Assembly (NCBI GenBank): GCA_949373155.1
Contig: CASICK010000002.1
Location: 124,001-188,000, forward strand
DNA from: an uncultured Synechococcus sp.
GTDB taxonomy: Bacteria > Cyanobacteriota > Cyanobacteriia > PCC-6307 > Cyanobiaceae
DNA length: 64,000 nt
Direction: 5' to 3'
Part shown: positions 10,476-18,717 of the stretch, piece by piece
Numbering within the stretch: position 1 is the first letter of the stretch
Layout: every line of letters begins with the position of its first letter
The notes under the pieces: model-generated
Databases searched by the model: none
What the model saw: the letters and a program-made list of their open reading frames with translations, nothing else
Told to the model about the DNA's origin: nothing
Program-made: the position numbers and the translations under genes

Positions 10476-12136
10476 CACTCACTCTTCCGCAACAAAGCAA
10501 ACCCCCCTCGTTGCAACCCACTGGGTGGCTTCGCTATCTCAGTTTTAGCGTCGATCACAAAGTGATCGGACTTCAATATCTTATTTGTGGCTTTGCTTTT
10601 TACCTTATTGGTGGTGCCCTCGCTGGCGCTATCCGTACAGAGCTGACCAGTCCCGTGTCAGATTTTATGCCTCGGGAGGTTTACAACCAGGTGCTTACCT
10701 TGCACGGCACTGTGATGATCTTTCTCTGGATCGTTCCTGTCGTGAATGGTGCCTTTGGAAATTATCTGATTCCGTTTTATGTTGGGGCCAGGGACATGGC
10801 TTTCCCAAGGCTGAATGCTGTTGCTTTTTGGTTGATTCCCCCTGCTGGTTTACTCCTGATCACCAGTTACTTTATTACAGGTGCAGCGCAGTCTGGTTGG
10901 ACAGCATATCCGCCGCTCAGCCTGACAACTCCTGCGAGTGGTCAGATTATTTGGATCTTGAGCGTTTTATTGCTTGGGGGAAGTTCAATTTTTGGTGGAA
11001 TTAATTTTATTGCCACGATTCTGAAATTGCGTCGGCCTGGTTTGAAGCTGATGCAATTGCCTATGTATTGCTGGGCAATGCTTGGAACGAGCATTCTTGT
11101 TGTTCTTTCCACTCCTGTTCTTGCTGGTACTTTGATCCTTCTGAGCTTCGATATCGTTGCGCACACGGGATTCTTTAATCCGGCAATGGGTGGAAACGTT
11201 GTTGTCTATCAGCACCTCTTCTGGTTTTACTCTCATCCAGCCGTCTACATCATGGTGTTGCCGGCATTTGGTTTGGTGAGTGAAATTCTCCCGATTCATT
11301 GTAGGAAACCACTTTTTGGATATACCACGATGGTGTATTCCATCATGGCGATCGTTGTTCTTGGGCTTGTCGTTTGGGCCCATCACATGTTCACCAGTGG
11401 TACGCCCCCATGGATGCGTTTGTTTTTCACAATTGCAACCGCTTTTATTGCTGTACCGACTGGCATTAAATTCTTTAATTGGATAGCCACTTTATGGGGA
11501 GGGAAAATCAGCCTTAATAGTGCAATCCTCTTCTCTTGCGGTTTTATCGTCAACTTTGTTTTGGGCGGTATCACTGGTGTAGCCCTTGCTCAAGTCCCTT
11601 TTGATGTTCATGTGCACGACACCTATTTCGTTGTCGCTCACTTCCATTACATTGTTTATGGCGGATCGGTTTTTGTGATCTTCGCGTCTGTTTATCACTG
11701 GTATCCAAAAGTCACAGGCAGGATGATGGATGAAAATCTTGGACGTTTTCACTTTTTGTTGACGTTCATTGGATTCAATCTTTGCTTTGCCCCCCAGCAT
11801 TGGCTTGGCCTCAATGGCATGCCAAGACGTGTTGCTGAATACGATCCGCAATTTGCGTTTGTGAATCAGATCAGCAGTGTTGGCGCTCTGTTAATGGCCC
11901 TCAGCACCTTGCCCTTTCTCTGGAACGTGTTCGCGAGTGCGCGCTCTGGCGAGATTGCTGGAGACAACCCATGGCGTGCCTTGACCCCTGAATGGTTGAC
12001 TACCTCTCCACCGCCTGTAGAGAACTGGAAAGGTGAACCTCCTTTGGTCACTCACCCCTATGGGTATGGAATCCCTGCAGACCAGATCGACTTAAAAGAT
12101 GCCAGTGGCAGTGATTTATGGAGCAACGGCCGATGA
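10472..12136 (+). CDS. ctaD: Cytochrome c oxidase subunit I (A2-type)
   Basis: A 554-residue, 12-TM heme-copper oxidase core. Heme a ligands are H79 (LTLHGT) and H392; Cu-B ligands are H255, H304 and H305; heme a3 uses H390 (VVAHFHYI). The cross-linked Tyr is Y259. The K/D-channel region reads FYSHPAVY at 252-259, the YS variant that marks A2-type oxidases, in place of the xGHPEV Glu of A1 enzymes. It starts within the ctaC stop (ATGA) and ends in an ATGA overlap with ctaE. Confidence 0.95.
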   Translation: MTLTLPQQSKPPSLQPTGWLRYLSFSVDHKVIGLQYLICGFAFYLIGGALAGAIRTELTSPVSDFMPREVYNQVLTLHGTVMIFLWIVPVVNGAFGNYLIPFYVGARDMAFPRLNAVAFWLIPPAGLLLITSYFITGAAQSGWTAYPPLSLTTPASGQIIWILSVLLLGGSSIFGGINFIATILKLRRPGLKLMQLPMYCWAMLGTSILVVLSTPVLAGTLILLSFDIVAHTGFFNPAMGGNVVVYQHLFWFYSHPAVYIMVLPAFGLVSEILPIHCRKPLFGYTTMVYSIMAIVVLGLVVWAHHMFTSGTPPWMRLFFTIATAFIAVPTGIKFFNWIATLWGGKISLNSAILFSCGFIVNFVLGGITGVALAQVPFDVHVHDTYFVVAHFHYIVYGGSVFVIFASVYHWYPKVTGRMMDENLGRFHFLLTFIGFNLCFAPQHWLGLNGMPRRVAEYDPQFAFVNQISSVGALLMALSTLPFLWNVFASARSGEIAGDNPWRALTPEWLTTSPPPVENWKGEPPLVTHPYGYGIPADQIDLKDASGSDLWSNGR

Positions 12137-12735
12137 CTTCCCTTTCCCCTCAAGACCAAGCGGTTGAAATTCAGGAGCATCACGAAGAAAGCCATCCCGA
12201 CCACCGTATGTTTGGCTTAGCCACTTTTTTGGTGGCTGACGCGATGACATTTGCAGGATTTTTCGCTGCCTATCTCACGTTTAAGGCTGTTAATCCTCTC
12301 CTGCCTGGTGCTGTGTATGAGTTGGAGCTTCCGCTCCCAACTCTGAACACCGTTCTCTTGCTTGTCAGCAGTGCCACCTTTCATCGCGCTGGTGTCAACC
12401 TGCGCAGAAGTGACATGCAACGCTGTAGGCGTTGGTTACTGCTGACGGCCATTTTGGGCTTGGCCTTTTTGGTGAGTCAGATGGTGGAGTATTTCACCTT
12501 GCCATTCGGGTTGACCGACAACCTTTATGCCAGCACTTTCTACGCTCTCACGGGCTTCCACGGCCTTCATGTGACCCTGGGTGCCCTAATGATTCTGATT
12601 GTGTGGTGGCAATGTCGCACTCCAGAGGGGCGCGTCACAGCAGACAATCATTTCCCCCTTGAAGCAGCTGAGCTCTACTGGCACTTCGTTGACGGGATCT
12701 GGGTTGTCTTATTTGTGATTCTTTATCTCATCTGA
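12133..12735 (+). CDS. ctaE: Cytochrome c oxidase subunit III
   Basis: A 200-residue subunit III with five TM helices, the short bacterial form that lacks the first two helices of mitochondrial subunit III. Family segments seen are FFAAYLTFK, TFYALTGFHGLHVTLG and FPLEAAELYWHFVDGIWV near the C-terminus. It stabilises the oxidase and holds lipid near the proton-entry side. ATG at 12133 lies inside the ctaD stop overlap; the frame is open to 12118. Last gene of the ctaCDE operon. Confidence 0.94.
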   Translation: MTSLSPQDQAVEIQEHHEESHPDHRMFGLATFLVADAMTFAGFFAAYLTFKAVNPLLPGAVYELELPLPTLNTVLLLVSSATFHRAGVNLRRSDMQRCRRWLLLTAILGLAFLVSQMVEYFTLPFGLTDNLYASTFYALTGFHGLHVTLGALMILIVWWQCRTPEGRVTADNHFPLEAAELYWHFVDGIWVVLFVILYLI

Positions 12736-12831
12736 GAGAGCTTGGTCACTAGCGCCTCGCATGTGCTTTCGACACTTTTGTTGCTTCATGTGAGAGTTGT
12801 GGCCAGAATCAAAGCAAATTTCTTGAGTTAG

Positions 12832-13245
12832 ATGCTCACTGGCCAGGAATTGCTGAACAGGGCCCGTTCACTCAGCAATCGCTCTGAAGACGAAATTGCG
12901 CGGGGATGCGGGTACGTCGGTCCCAGTGGTCGCGTTCTGCGGAAGGGCTTTTACAAAGCCTTAGTGGAAGCGAAGGGTTACAAGCTGCCCTCTGCCAGTT
13001 CTGGTGGCGGGGGTGGAACCAGAGGTCGCCAGGCCGAATTCAAGACCCGGGTTCATGGGAATGGAAACCTGCTGATCGGTCATGCCTACACCCGTCGCCT
13101 TGGTCTAGAACCTGGCCAAGAGTTTCGGATTGAATTGCGTCAAGACTCTCGTTCCATTTGGCTTCTTCCAATGAACAACGAGGAGCTCAAGATTGCAGAG
13201 GTGGGCTCTGAGCAGGATCAAGACACAAGAAAGGACCCAGGTTGA
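12832..13245 (+). CDS. Cyanobacterial AbrB-type transcriptional regulator (cyAbrB)
   Basis: A 137-residue protein with the cyAbrB start MLTGQELLNRARSLSNRSED and RGCGYVGPSGRV, then a Gly-rich linker (residues ~53-65) and the C-terminal AbrB-like swapped-hairpin domain (FKTRVHGNGNLLIGHAYTRR, LGLEPGQEFRIEL). In cyanobacteria the DNA-binding domain is C-terminal and the proteins modulate carbon and nitrogen gene expression. Its TGA stop lies within the loop of the following hairpin. The partner promoter sites are unknown. Confidence 0.85.
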   Translation: MLTGQELLNRARSLSNRSEDEIARGCGYVGPSGRVLRKGFYKALVEAKGYKLPSASSGGGGGTRGRQAEFKTRVHGNGNLLIGHAYTRRLGLEPGQEFRIELRQDSRSIWLLPMNNEELKIAEVGSEQDQDTRKDPG

Positions 13246-13260
13246 GACCCGGGCCCTTTC
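13229..13260. terminator. Convergent hairpin, stop codon of cyAbrB inside the loop
   Basis: Stem GAAAGGACCCAGG / CCCGGGCCCTTTC, 13 pairs with two A-C mismatches when read on the plus strand, loop TTGAGA. Read on the minus strand both mismatches become G-U pairs, so the hairpin is stronger for the transcript of the 13295-13885 gene, and is then followed by TTTCTTG. It probably ends transcription for that gene and folds the 3' end of cyAbrB. Confidence 0.55.
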
Positions 13261-13294
13261 ACTGATTGGTCTTGAGGTACTGGCTGCGAAGGGA

Positions 13295-13885
13295 TCATGC
13301 CGCAGTTGGTGGTTCTTGATCGTTGTGAATGGTTGAGCTCAAGGCGATCAGATCGATTCCGCTGAACAGGAAGCTGATGCCTACGAGTGCGCCTAGCACC
13401 CAAAGCAAGCCCCAGAACTTCAGAGTCACGATCACTACCCCAAGGATGAAGGTGATCACTCCATTAGCAATCGCCCAACCCGCTCCAGCACGGTTGCTGT
13501 GAGAAAGGCCGTTGAAAAAGGCCACAAGACCCTCCACAAGAAAGACGATTCCGATCGCTAGCGACAGAGTTGCGACCTGTTCCGCCGCATCTGCAGGACT
13601 ACGGAAATTGCTGATCATCGAAGCACCCGCAACGATGAATAAGGTTGAAACCACTAATTGCCAGAAGCAAATCCAGCGCCCCATACGTTTCGAACGGGCC
13701 AGATTGCTGATCCAACCCACCACGCCTCCAACGAGAAAGACAACGGAGATCACTCCAGTGACCCATACGGAGGCCATCACCGGAAAGATCAGGGCGAGGA
13801 AGCCCAGGATGATCAGCAGAATGCCTTCAGCGATGGCGAAAGCCTTAAACCTTCCGGCGGAATCAGGACGATCGTCAGCGGCCAT
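13295..13885 (-). CDS. HdeD/DUF308 family membrane protein
   Basis: A 196-residue protein with about six TM helices, starting MAADDRPDSAGRF. Segments such as EGILLIILGFLALIFPVMASV and NGVITFILGVVIVT match the DUF308 (HdeD) fold of two repeated three-helix units. E. coli HdeD is linked to acid stress, but cyanobacterial members have no known role. The frame extends to 13981; ATG at 13885 fits the family length of about 190. Convergent with cyAbrB. Confidence 0.75.
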   Translation of the reverse strand: MAADDRPDSAGRFKAFAIAEGILLIILGFLALIFPVMASVWVTGVISVVFLVGGVVGWISNLARSKRMGRWICFWQLVVSTLFIVAGASMISNFRSPADAAEQVATLSLAIGIVFLVEGLVAFFNGLSHSNRAGAGWAIANGVITFILGVVIVTLKFWGLLWVLGALVGISFLFSGIDLIALSSTIHNDQEPPTAA

Positions 13886-13959
13886 TAATTTTGCAACCAA
13901 TACAACCCTCGAAAGGTATTGATTCCCAGAAGCGTTGAACTGGTTTTGTGATGTTTCCT

Positions 13960-13996
13960 CAGCTCTAACCTTCAGCTCCAACCTTCAGCTCCAACC
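13960..13996. repeat. Three tandem 13-base units at the end of the riboflavin synthase gene
   Basis: CAGCTCTAACCTT, then CAGCTCCAACCTT, then CAGCTCCAACC, directly adjacent. The units carry the stop codon of the riboflavin synthase gene (13985-13987, minus strand), so the tract extends out of the coding end into the gap before the HdeD-like gene. It looks like a recent slippage duplication. Confidence 0.8.
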
Positions 13997-14647
13997 GTGG
14001 GAGGCAAGCCATTCAGAGCTCAGAGAGCTGTGGTTCCCAGGGGTGGATGGAGCTCCCTCGCGCGCGTGGCCAAGCAAGCGTTCCGTATAGCGAGCGAGAA
14101 GATCGATTTCTAAATTCACTTCATCTCCTGGTGCGAGATCGCGCAATGCCGTGGCCATCCAGGTGTGAGGAATCACGGCGATCCAAAATTTCGCGCCAGC
14201 ATCGGCACACCCTGCCACCGTGAGGCTGATGCCATTGACGGCAACACTGGCTTTTTCACAGATGTAGCGTCCGTAAGCTGCATCTCGCCAGCGCAACTCG
14301 AGATTCCAGGATTGGCTGAGAGCTTCGATTCCCACCACCTCGCCGATGCTGTCGACATGACCACTGACGAGATGTCCGCCAAGGCGATCGGATAAGCGAA
14401 GGGCTGGCTCCAAATTGACCGAACCGCCCGAAGAGGCTTTTCGTCCAAGTGTGCTGCGTTGCAGCGTTTCCTCGCTGACATTGGCCAGAAATCCATCACC
14501 GACCAATGCCGCCACCGTGAGACAGACGCCATCGACTGCAACGCTGTCTCCCAGCTGAAGAGGAGCGAACGGAGCGCAGCCACTCACGACGAGCCCGCTG
14601 CCGCGGCGCTCAATCCGACCAACAGATTGCACCAGACCCGTGAACAT
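13985..14647 (-). CDS. ribE: Riboflavin synthase, alpha chain
   Basis: A 220-residue enzyme that dismutates two 6,7-dimethyl-8-ribityllumazine molecules into riboflavin. It shows the typical duplicated barrel: the first starts MFTGLVQSVGRI with VDGVCLTVA, the second has GHLVSGHVDSIG and VAVNGISLTVA. The C-terminus is about 20 residues of low-complexity sequence (REGAPSTPGNHSSLSSE) beyond the usual end. ATG at 14647 is the family start. Divergent from the DUF151 gene with 58 bases between. Confidence 0.93.
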   Translation of the reverse strand: MFTGLVQSVGRIERRGSGLVVSGCAPFAPLQLGDSVAVDGVCLTVAALVGDGFLANVSEETLQRSTLGRKASSGGSVNLEPALRLSDRLGGHLVSGHVDSIGEVVGIEALSQSWNLELRWRDAAYGRYICEKASVAVNGISLTVAGCADAGAKFWIAVIPHTWMATALRDLAPGDEVNLEIDLLARYTERLLGHAREGAPSTPGNHSSLSSEWLASHGWS

Positions 14648-14705
14648 GCTGTGCATTCAGCGTGAGTTCACTGGTCATAATCGAGAAAGGGGGGGAGAGC
14701 TGTCG

Positions 14706-15320
14706 ATGGTGGAAATGAGTGTGTGCGGGATTGCGTTGGATGCCGCCAGCCGAAATCCAATCGTCCTGCTTCGAGATCCATCTCGTCGTCGACAAGTTCA
14801 GATCTGGATCGATCAGGCTCAAGCCCACAACATCATGGCCGGATTGAATGGAGAGCCATCTCCTCGTCCTTTAAGCCATGACTTGATGGTGCGCTTGTTG
14901 GCTGCTGGTGAACTTCATCTCGAGCGGGTCATCATCCATGCGATTGAAGACAGCACATTTCGCGCTGTCTTGAAACTCAGCCATGACACGCGAATCGACG
15001 CGATCGAAGAGTCCCCAGAACAAGAGCCGATCGAAGAGAGCGAGGCGAGGGAAGCGCTATTGGACATTGATGCCAGGCCCAGTGATGCCATTGCGCTTGC
15101 TATCCGCACTGGAAGCAGCATTTGGATGTTGGAGGAAGTTGTGGCTGAAGCCTCGATCGCTGTGGATGCCGAAGCGGATGCTGAGGATTTAAACGAGTTT
15201 CGGCGATTTTTAGATCAGGTCAGTCCTGCTGCCATGGTTCGGCACCTTCAGTCAAGACATCTCAAGGGTGAGGAAACGGACCAGGAATCGGACCAGGAAA
15301 CGGACGACGACAATCTGTGA
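14706..15320 (+). CDS. DUF151 (bifunctional nuclease-like) protein
   Basis: A 204-residue protein beginning MVEMSVCGIALDAASRNPIV, followed by the DUF151 core: LRDPSRRRQVQIWIDQAQA, PRPLSHDLMVRLL, and DARPSDAIALAIRTG, the last being the most conserved motif of the family. Plant members have DNase/RNase activity; bacterial function is poorly known. The C-terminus ends in a very acidic tail (EETDQESDQETDDDNL). A purine-rich GGGGGGGAGAG lies upstream. The stop overlaps the next start (TGATG). Confidence 0.85.
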   Translation: MVEMSVCGIALDAASRNPIVLLRDPSRRRQVQIWIDQAQAHNIMAGLNGEPSPRPLSHDLMVRLLAAGELHLERVIIHAIEDSTFRAVLKLSHDTRIDAIEESPEQEPIEESEAREALLDIDARPSDAIALAIRTGSSIWMLEEVVAEASIAVDAEADAEDLNEFRRFLDQVSPAAMVRHLQSRHLKGEETDQESDQETDDDNL

Positions 15321-16477
15321 TGACAACAAAGTCTTTGGCTGGTGCTGGGGTTCGACGTGCCTTTGGCACTGGTCCTGCGGTGAGTTTGTTCACTCTGGGG
15401 ACGATGCGTGCTTTGAAAGACCGCGAGCAAATGGTGGCCATTTTGCGAGCAGCTCATGCCGCTGGGATTAATCATTTAGAGACGGCACCTGCCTATGGCC
15501 CTGCTGAAACCTTTTTGGGGCAGGCCTTGGATCAGCTGGCTCAAGAAGGGATTGCCCCTGAGGGGGGGTGGTTAATTACCAGCAAACTCCTTCCAGGCCT
15601 GTCTTTGGAACAAGGGCAACGCACCTTATCTGCATGCCTTGAGCGCTTGGGGCGCCCCTCCCTGTACGGCTTGGCGGTCCATGGTCTGAATCGAGATGAA
15701 CACCTGCATTGGGCGATCGAAGGGGATGGAGCCAGGATTTTGAACTGGGCCCAGAAATCTGGGCTTGTGGGACAAGTGGGTTTCAGCAGCCATGGCTCCA
15801 ATCCACTGATCGCTCGTGCCATAGCTAGTGGTCGTTTTCGGTTTTGCAGCTTGCATCTCCATTTGTTGGATCCAGCACGGCTCCCCTTGGCGTTGGAAGC
15901 GTTGGATGCAGGAATGGGAGTGATGGCGATCTCTCCCGCGGATAAGGGTGGTCGCTTGCAAGCACCAAGCCCGTTAATGAAGGCAGATTGCCAGCCGTGG
16001 GAACCTTTAGCTCTTGCTTACCGCTACCTCTTAGCAGCTGGGGTCAGCACCCTCACGGTTGGGGCCAGCAGCCCGTGCGATCTCAACCTTGCAGCCTCCA
16101 TGGCCAGCAGCGATGGGGCGCTCACCCCTGCAGAACAGACCGCTTTGACTCGTCTGGAGCTGTTGCGTGAACAGCGGCTCGGTGAAACGCTTTGCCATCA
16201 ATGCAGAGCCTGTCTCCCCTGTCCGAAGGAGGTGCCCATTCCTGAGTTGCTGCGACTGCGTAACCTGCGGCTCGCCCATGACCTCCAGGAGTTCACAGAA
16301 GAGCGTTACAACTTAATTGGGCGGGCTGGCCACTGGTGGGAGGAGGTGAATGCCGAGGGGTGTGAGACCTGTGGGGATTGCCTTCCCCGTTGTCCCCATC
16401 AACTGGCCATTCCTGATCTGTTGGCGGAGACCCATCAGCTATTGGCTGCGGCTCCTCGACGCCGTCTATGGGGTTGA
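15320..16477 (+). CDS. Aldo/keto reductase with C-terminal 4Fe-4S ferredoxin-type motifs
   Basis: A 385-residue protein. The N-terminal ~280 residues form an aldo/keto reductase TIM barrel (SLFTLGTMRAL, HAAGINHLETAPAYGPAET, GLVGQVGFSSHG). The last 90 residues carry two Cys clusters, CHQCRACLPCP and CETCGDCLPRCP, for iron-sulfur binding, as in a known family of cyanobacterial and clostridial fused reductases. Substrate unknown. Translation is coupled to the DUF151 gene (1-base overlap). Its 3' end overlaps the convergent solute-binding gene by 12 bases. Confidence 0.85.
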   Translation: MTTKSLAGAGVRRAFGTGPAVSLFTLGTMRALKDREQMVAILRAAHAAGINHLETAPAYGPAETFLGQALDQLAQEGIAPEGGWLITSKLLPGLSLEQGQRTLSACLERLGRPSLYGLAVHGLNRDEHLHWAIEGDGARILNWAQKSGLVGQVGFSSHGSNPLIARAIASGRFRFCSLHLHLLDPARLPLALEALDAGMGVMAISPADKGGRLQAPSPLMKADCQPWEPLALAYRYLLAAGVSTLTVGASSPCDLNLAASMASSDGALTPAEQTALTRLELLREQRLGETLCHQCRACLPCPKEVPIPELLRLRNLRLAHDLQEFTEERYNLIGRAGHWWEEVNAEGCETCGDCLPRCPHQLAIPDLLAETHQLLAAAPRRRLWG

Positions 16478-17479
16478 GGCCTTCCATTTGACTGTCAGAG
16501 CGTCCTGCTCCGACGGATCAAGAGGGGCAAGATTCCAGCAGCGTCGCCAGACCTCATTGGAGGGAAGGACCAGGGAGCGAAGCCGTTTTGGCACTCGCGA
16601 CATGGCGCTGGTCAGTTGTGAACGATCCAGAGGGGGAACCCACCCTGCAGAGAGCAGCCGACTGAGCAGTGGTTCTTCCCAGGCTTTTTTGACCCAGTCT
16701 TGAGGTACGGGCTCTTTGCTTGAACTTGGGCGCAGCATCAGGGTCCAGTTCAGAGGAGCACCCTGTGCAGGCAGCACTGCATGCAGCCTTTGGTCTCGCA
16801 GGATCGCCTCCATGCACCGTTGAAGAGGCAGCACTGCAACTTTTGCATCGCCTTGCAGCAACCAGTTGAGGGCGTGTCGATCATCAAAACTGATGGCTGC
16901 TTGTCTGAGCTGTCGCAGCGCATCAGGGGGCTGCATATGCGCTGCAAGCGACATCACCAAGCGCGGGCTCGACGGTAAAAGGACGTTCCCTTTGAGTTCT
17001 GGATCAAGAAGAACCTCCCAGCTGTTGGCCACTTGGTTTTTGATGGCTGGTTCTCCTCGAAACAGCATGACCCAGGGGCTAACGCCCACAGGGAAAATTT
17101 TGCCTTTCCAGGATGGAGGTAATGCAGAGAGAAACCGCTCTGATGCAGGTCCTAGTTGCGCTTGAAGAGGAGCGGCATCAATCGCTTGAAACGATCCTGG
17201 GTTAAGACTCGATAACCAACCATCTCCAATCGTGAGTAGGTCGGTGGACGACAGCCACGGAGGGGTGTCGGAGCTGTTGATGGCTTTCAGCTCTGTAATG
17301 CGCCAGGGAGACTTGAGCTGCTTTTGCCAGAGTGCAGGAATGCTTTTCGTTGGGGCCCGCAAGAGGGGCGAACCATTAGATCGCGCACAGCCTGCGAGCG
17401 ATGCGAGTCCGGCTATGAAGCCAGCCTGAAGCAGCTGTCGCCTGCGAAACGAAACGGGCTGAGCAGATGGGCCGATCAT
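16466..17479 (-). CDS. Solute-binding lipoprotein of an ABC importer (PotD-like)
   Basis: A 337-residue exported protein. The N-terminus has SFRRRQLLQAGFIAGLASLAGCA: twin arginines, a hydrophobic stretch, and a lipobox LAGC, so Tat export and lipidation are likely. The rest resembles the PotD/Fbp class (WEVLLDPELKGNVLLPSSPR, a typical hinge segment). No permease or ATPase for it is beside it. ATG at 17479, two bases after the CobT-like stop, was chosen over TTG at 17485. Substrate unknown; polyamine is a common annotation but not supported by residues I can see. Confidence 0.75.
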   Translation of the reverse strand: MIGPSAQPVSFRRRQLLQAGFIAGLASLAGCARSNGSPLLRAPTKSIPALWQKQLKSPWRITELKAINSSDTPPWLSSTDLLTIGDGWLSSLNPGSFQAIDAAPLQAQLGPASERFLSALPPSWKGKIFPVGVSPWVMLFRGEPAIKNQVANSWEVLLDPELKGNVLLPSSPRLVMSLAAHMQPPDALRQLRQAAISFDDRHALNWLLQGDAKVAVLPLQRCMEAILRDQRLHAVLPAQGAPLNWTLMLRPSSSKEPVPQDWVKKAWEEPLLSRLLSAGWVPPLDRSQLTSAMSRVPKRLRSLVLPSNEVWRRCWNLAPLDPSEQDALTVKWKASTP

Positions 17480-17481
17480 CT

Positions 17482-18717
17482 TCAAACCTTACGGGGCGGG
17501 ATTCCTGGGGGATTCGTTGGGGATTCAGGGGTTTTGAGCTGGGATTCGAGCAATTGATCCATGGCGTTGTCGCATGCCTGGCTGATCCGGTCTACGGACA
17601 GTCCTCGCAGCTGCGCAAGCAACGCGAGACCACCGGCACCCACACCCTCTTTCACGTGACCGAGCTCGTAGTCACGCAGCGAGCGGTGTCGACTGTTGCG
17701 AAAGCGAAGACCACTCGCCAGGGCAGAGATGGAAACATCGAAATGATCTTCCATTAATGCCAGCAGCTCTACCAGGGATGCGCGTTTGTTCCCGGTTGGC
17801 GTCAGCACTTCCCCCGCCAACCAGGCGGTTGTGCCAATCAGCACCTGATTGGACAGCAAGCGGCGCTGTCTGGTCGACAGCATGCTGAGGGCGAGAGCCA
17901 GCACGGCAGCCATCTGACTGCCCCCAGCCAAGAGGAGGGGTTGACTGCTCGCGAGGGATCCGATCAGTAACCCGGTTGCAAAGGCTTGAAAAGGATCTCC
18001 CACGGCAGCTAAAAGCTCCTGAGCGGAAGGCGTTGCGCTCAGCCCTGCCGATTGCAGCCCCTGATGCACAAGGTCTCGTTTCAACGCCATCGGTGGATGG
18101 ATGGCGCTACCACTGATCAGGTCATTGGCGGGAAGTCCAAGACCACAAAGAACGGCTAACGCTGTGGTGGTTCCTCCGGGGACACATTCAGCAAGAACCA
18201 GTGGGTGCCGCAGACGCTCACCGAAATGTTGGCCTTTGCTGAGCAGCTGCTGGACTCGCTGAGGCGTCATGGAGTGCCCAGTGCTGATGCATGCGGCTGG
18301 ACCGAACTGCGGATCCTCAAAGCGCAAATGAGCGAAGGGAGGCAGCTTGGACAGCCCAATCGAACCCACCCAGGGCTGAATCTGGATAGCCTCCGCTGCC
18401 ACCCAACTGATCAATGCTGGCGAGACGCCGGCGGGCAGAGGTGGCAATGGCCAGTGAGGCCGATGTGAGGGCCCATAAAGAAGCAACTCAGCGTCAGCAA
18501 TGGCGGTGTAACGGCGGGACTCAGATGTTGCACCGGCAGCAGAGATGCCCTCCACCTCTGCGGTCAATGTGGAGGACAGCAGCAGTAAAAGGTTGGGAGC
18601 AGGTTCGGGGTCGGACCAAAAACGGTGAGTGGCACACGACCAGAACTCGGATGCAGGGCCCGAAAGGCGTGTACATCCCGCTGGGAGCTCAAAGAGGGTC
18701 GAGGGCGACCAGGCCAT
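17482..18717 (-). CDS. CobT-like nicotinate-nucleotide phosphoribosyltransferase (UPF0284 type)
   Basis: A 411-residue protein of the divergent CobT group that transfers phosphoribose from nicotinate mononucleotide to the lower base of cobamides. Core segments: STGHSMTPQRVQQLL, VLAECVPGGTTTALAVLCGLG, and LLAGGSQMAAVLALAL. The canonical CobT catalytic Glu near the C-terminus is not clear here, as usual for this subgroup. It overlaps the DUF2232 gene by 29 bases. Marine Synechococcus make pseudocobalamin, so a base other than dimethylbenzimidazole is possible. Confidence 0.75.
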   Translation of the reverse strand: MAWSPSTLFELPAGCTRLSGPASEFWSCATHRFWSDPEPAPNLLLLLSSTLTAEVEGISAAGATSESRRYTAIADAELLLYGPSHRPHWPLPPLPAGVSPALISWVAAEAIQIQPWVGSIGLSKLPPFAHLRFEDPQFGPAACISTGHSMTPQRVQQLLSKGQHFGERLRHPLVLAECVPGGTTTALAVLCGLGLPANDLISGSAIHPPMALKRDLVHQGLQSAGLSATPSAQELLAAVGDPFQAFATGLLIGSLASSQPLLLAGGSQMAAVLALALSMLSTRQRRLLSNQVLIGTTAWLAGEVLTPTGNKRASLVELLALMEDHFDVSISALASGLRFRNSRHRSLRDYELGHVKEGVGAGGLALLAQLRGLSVDRISQACDNAMDQLLESQLKTPESPTNPPGIPPRKV

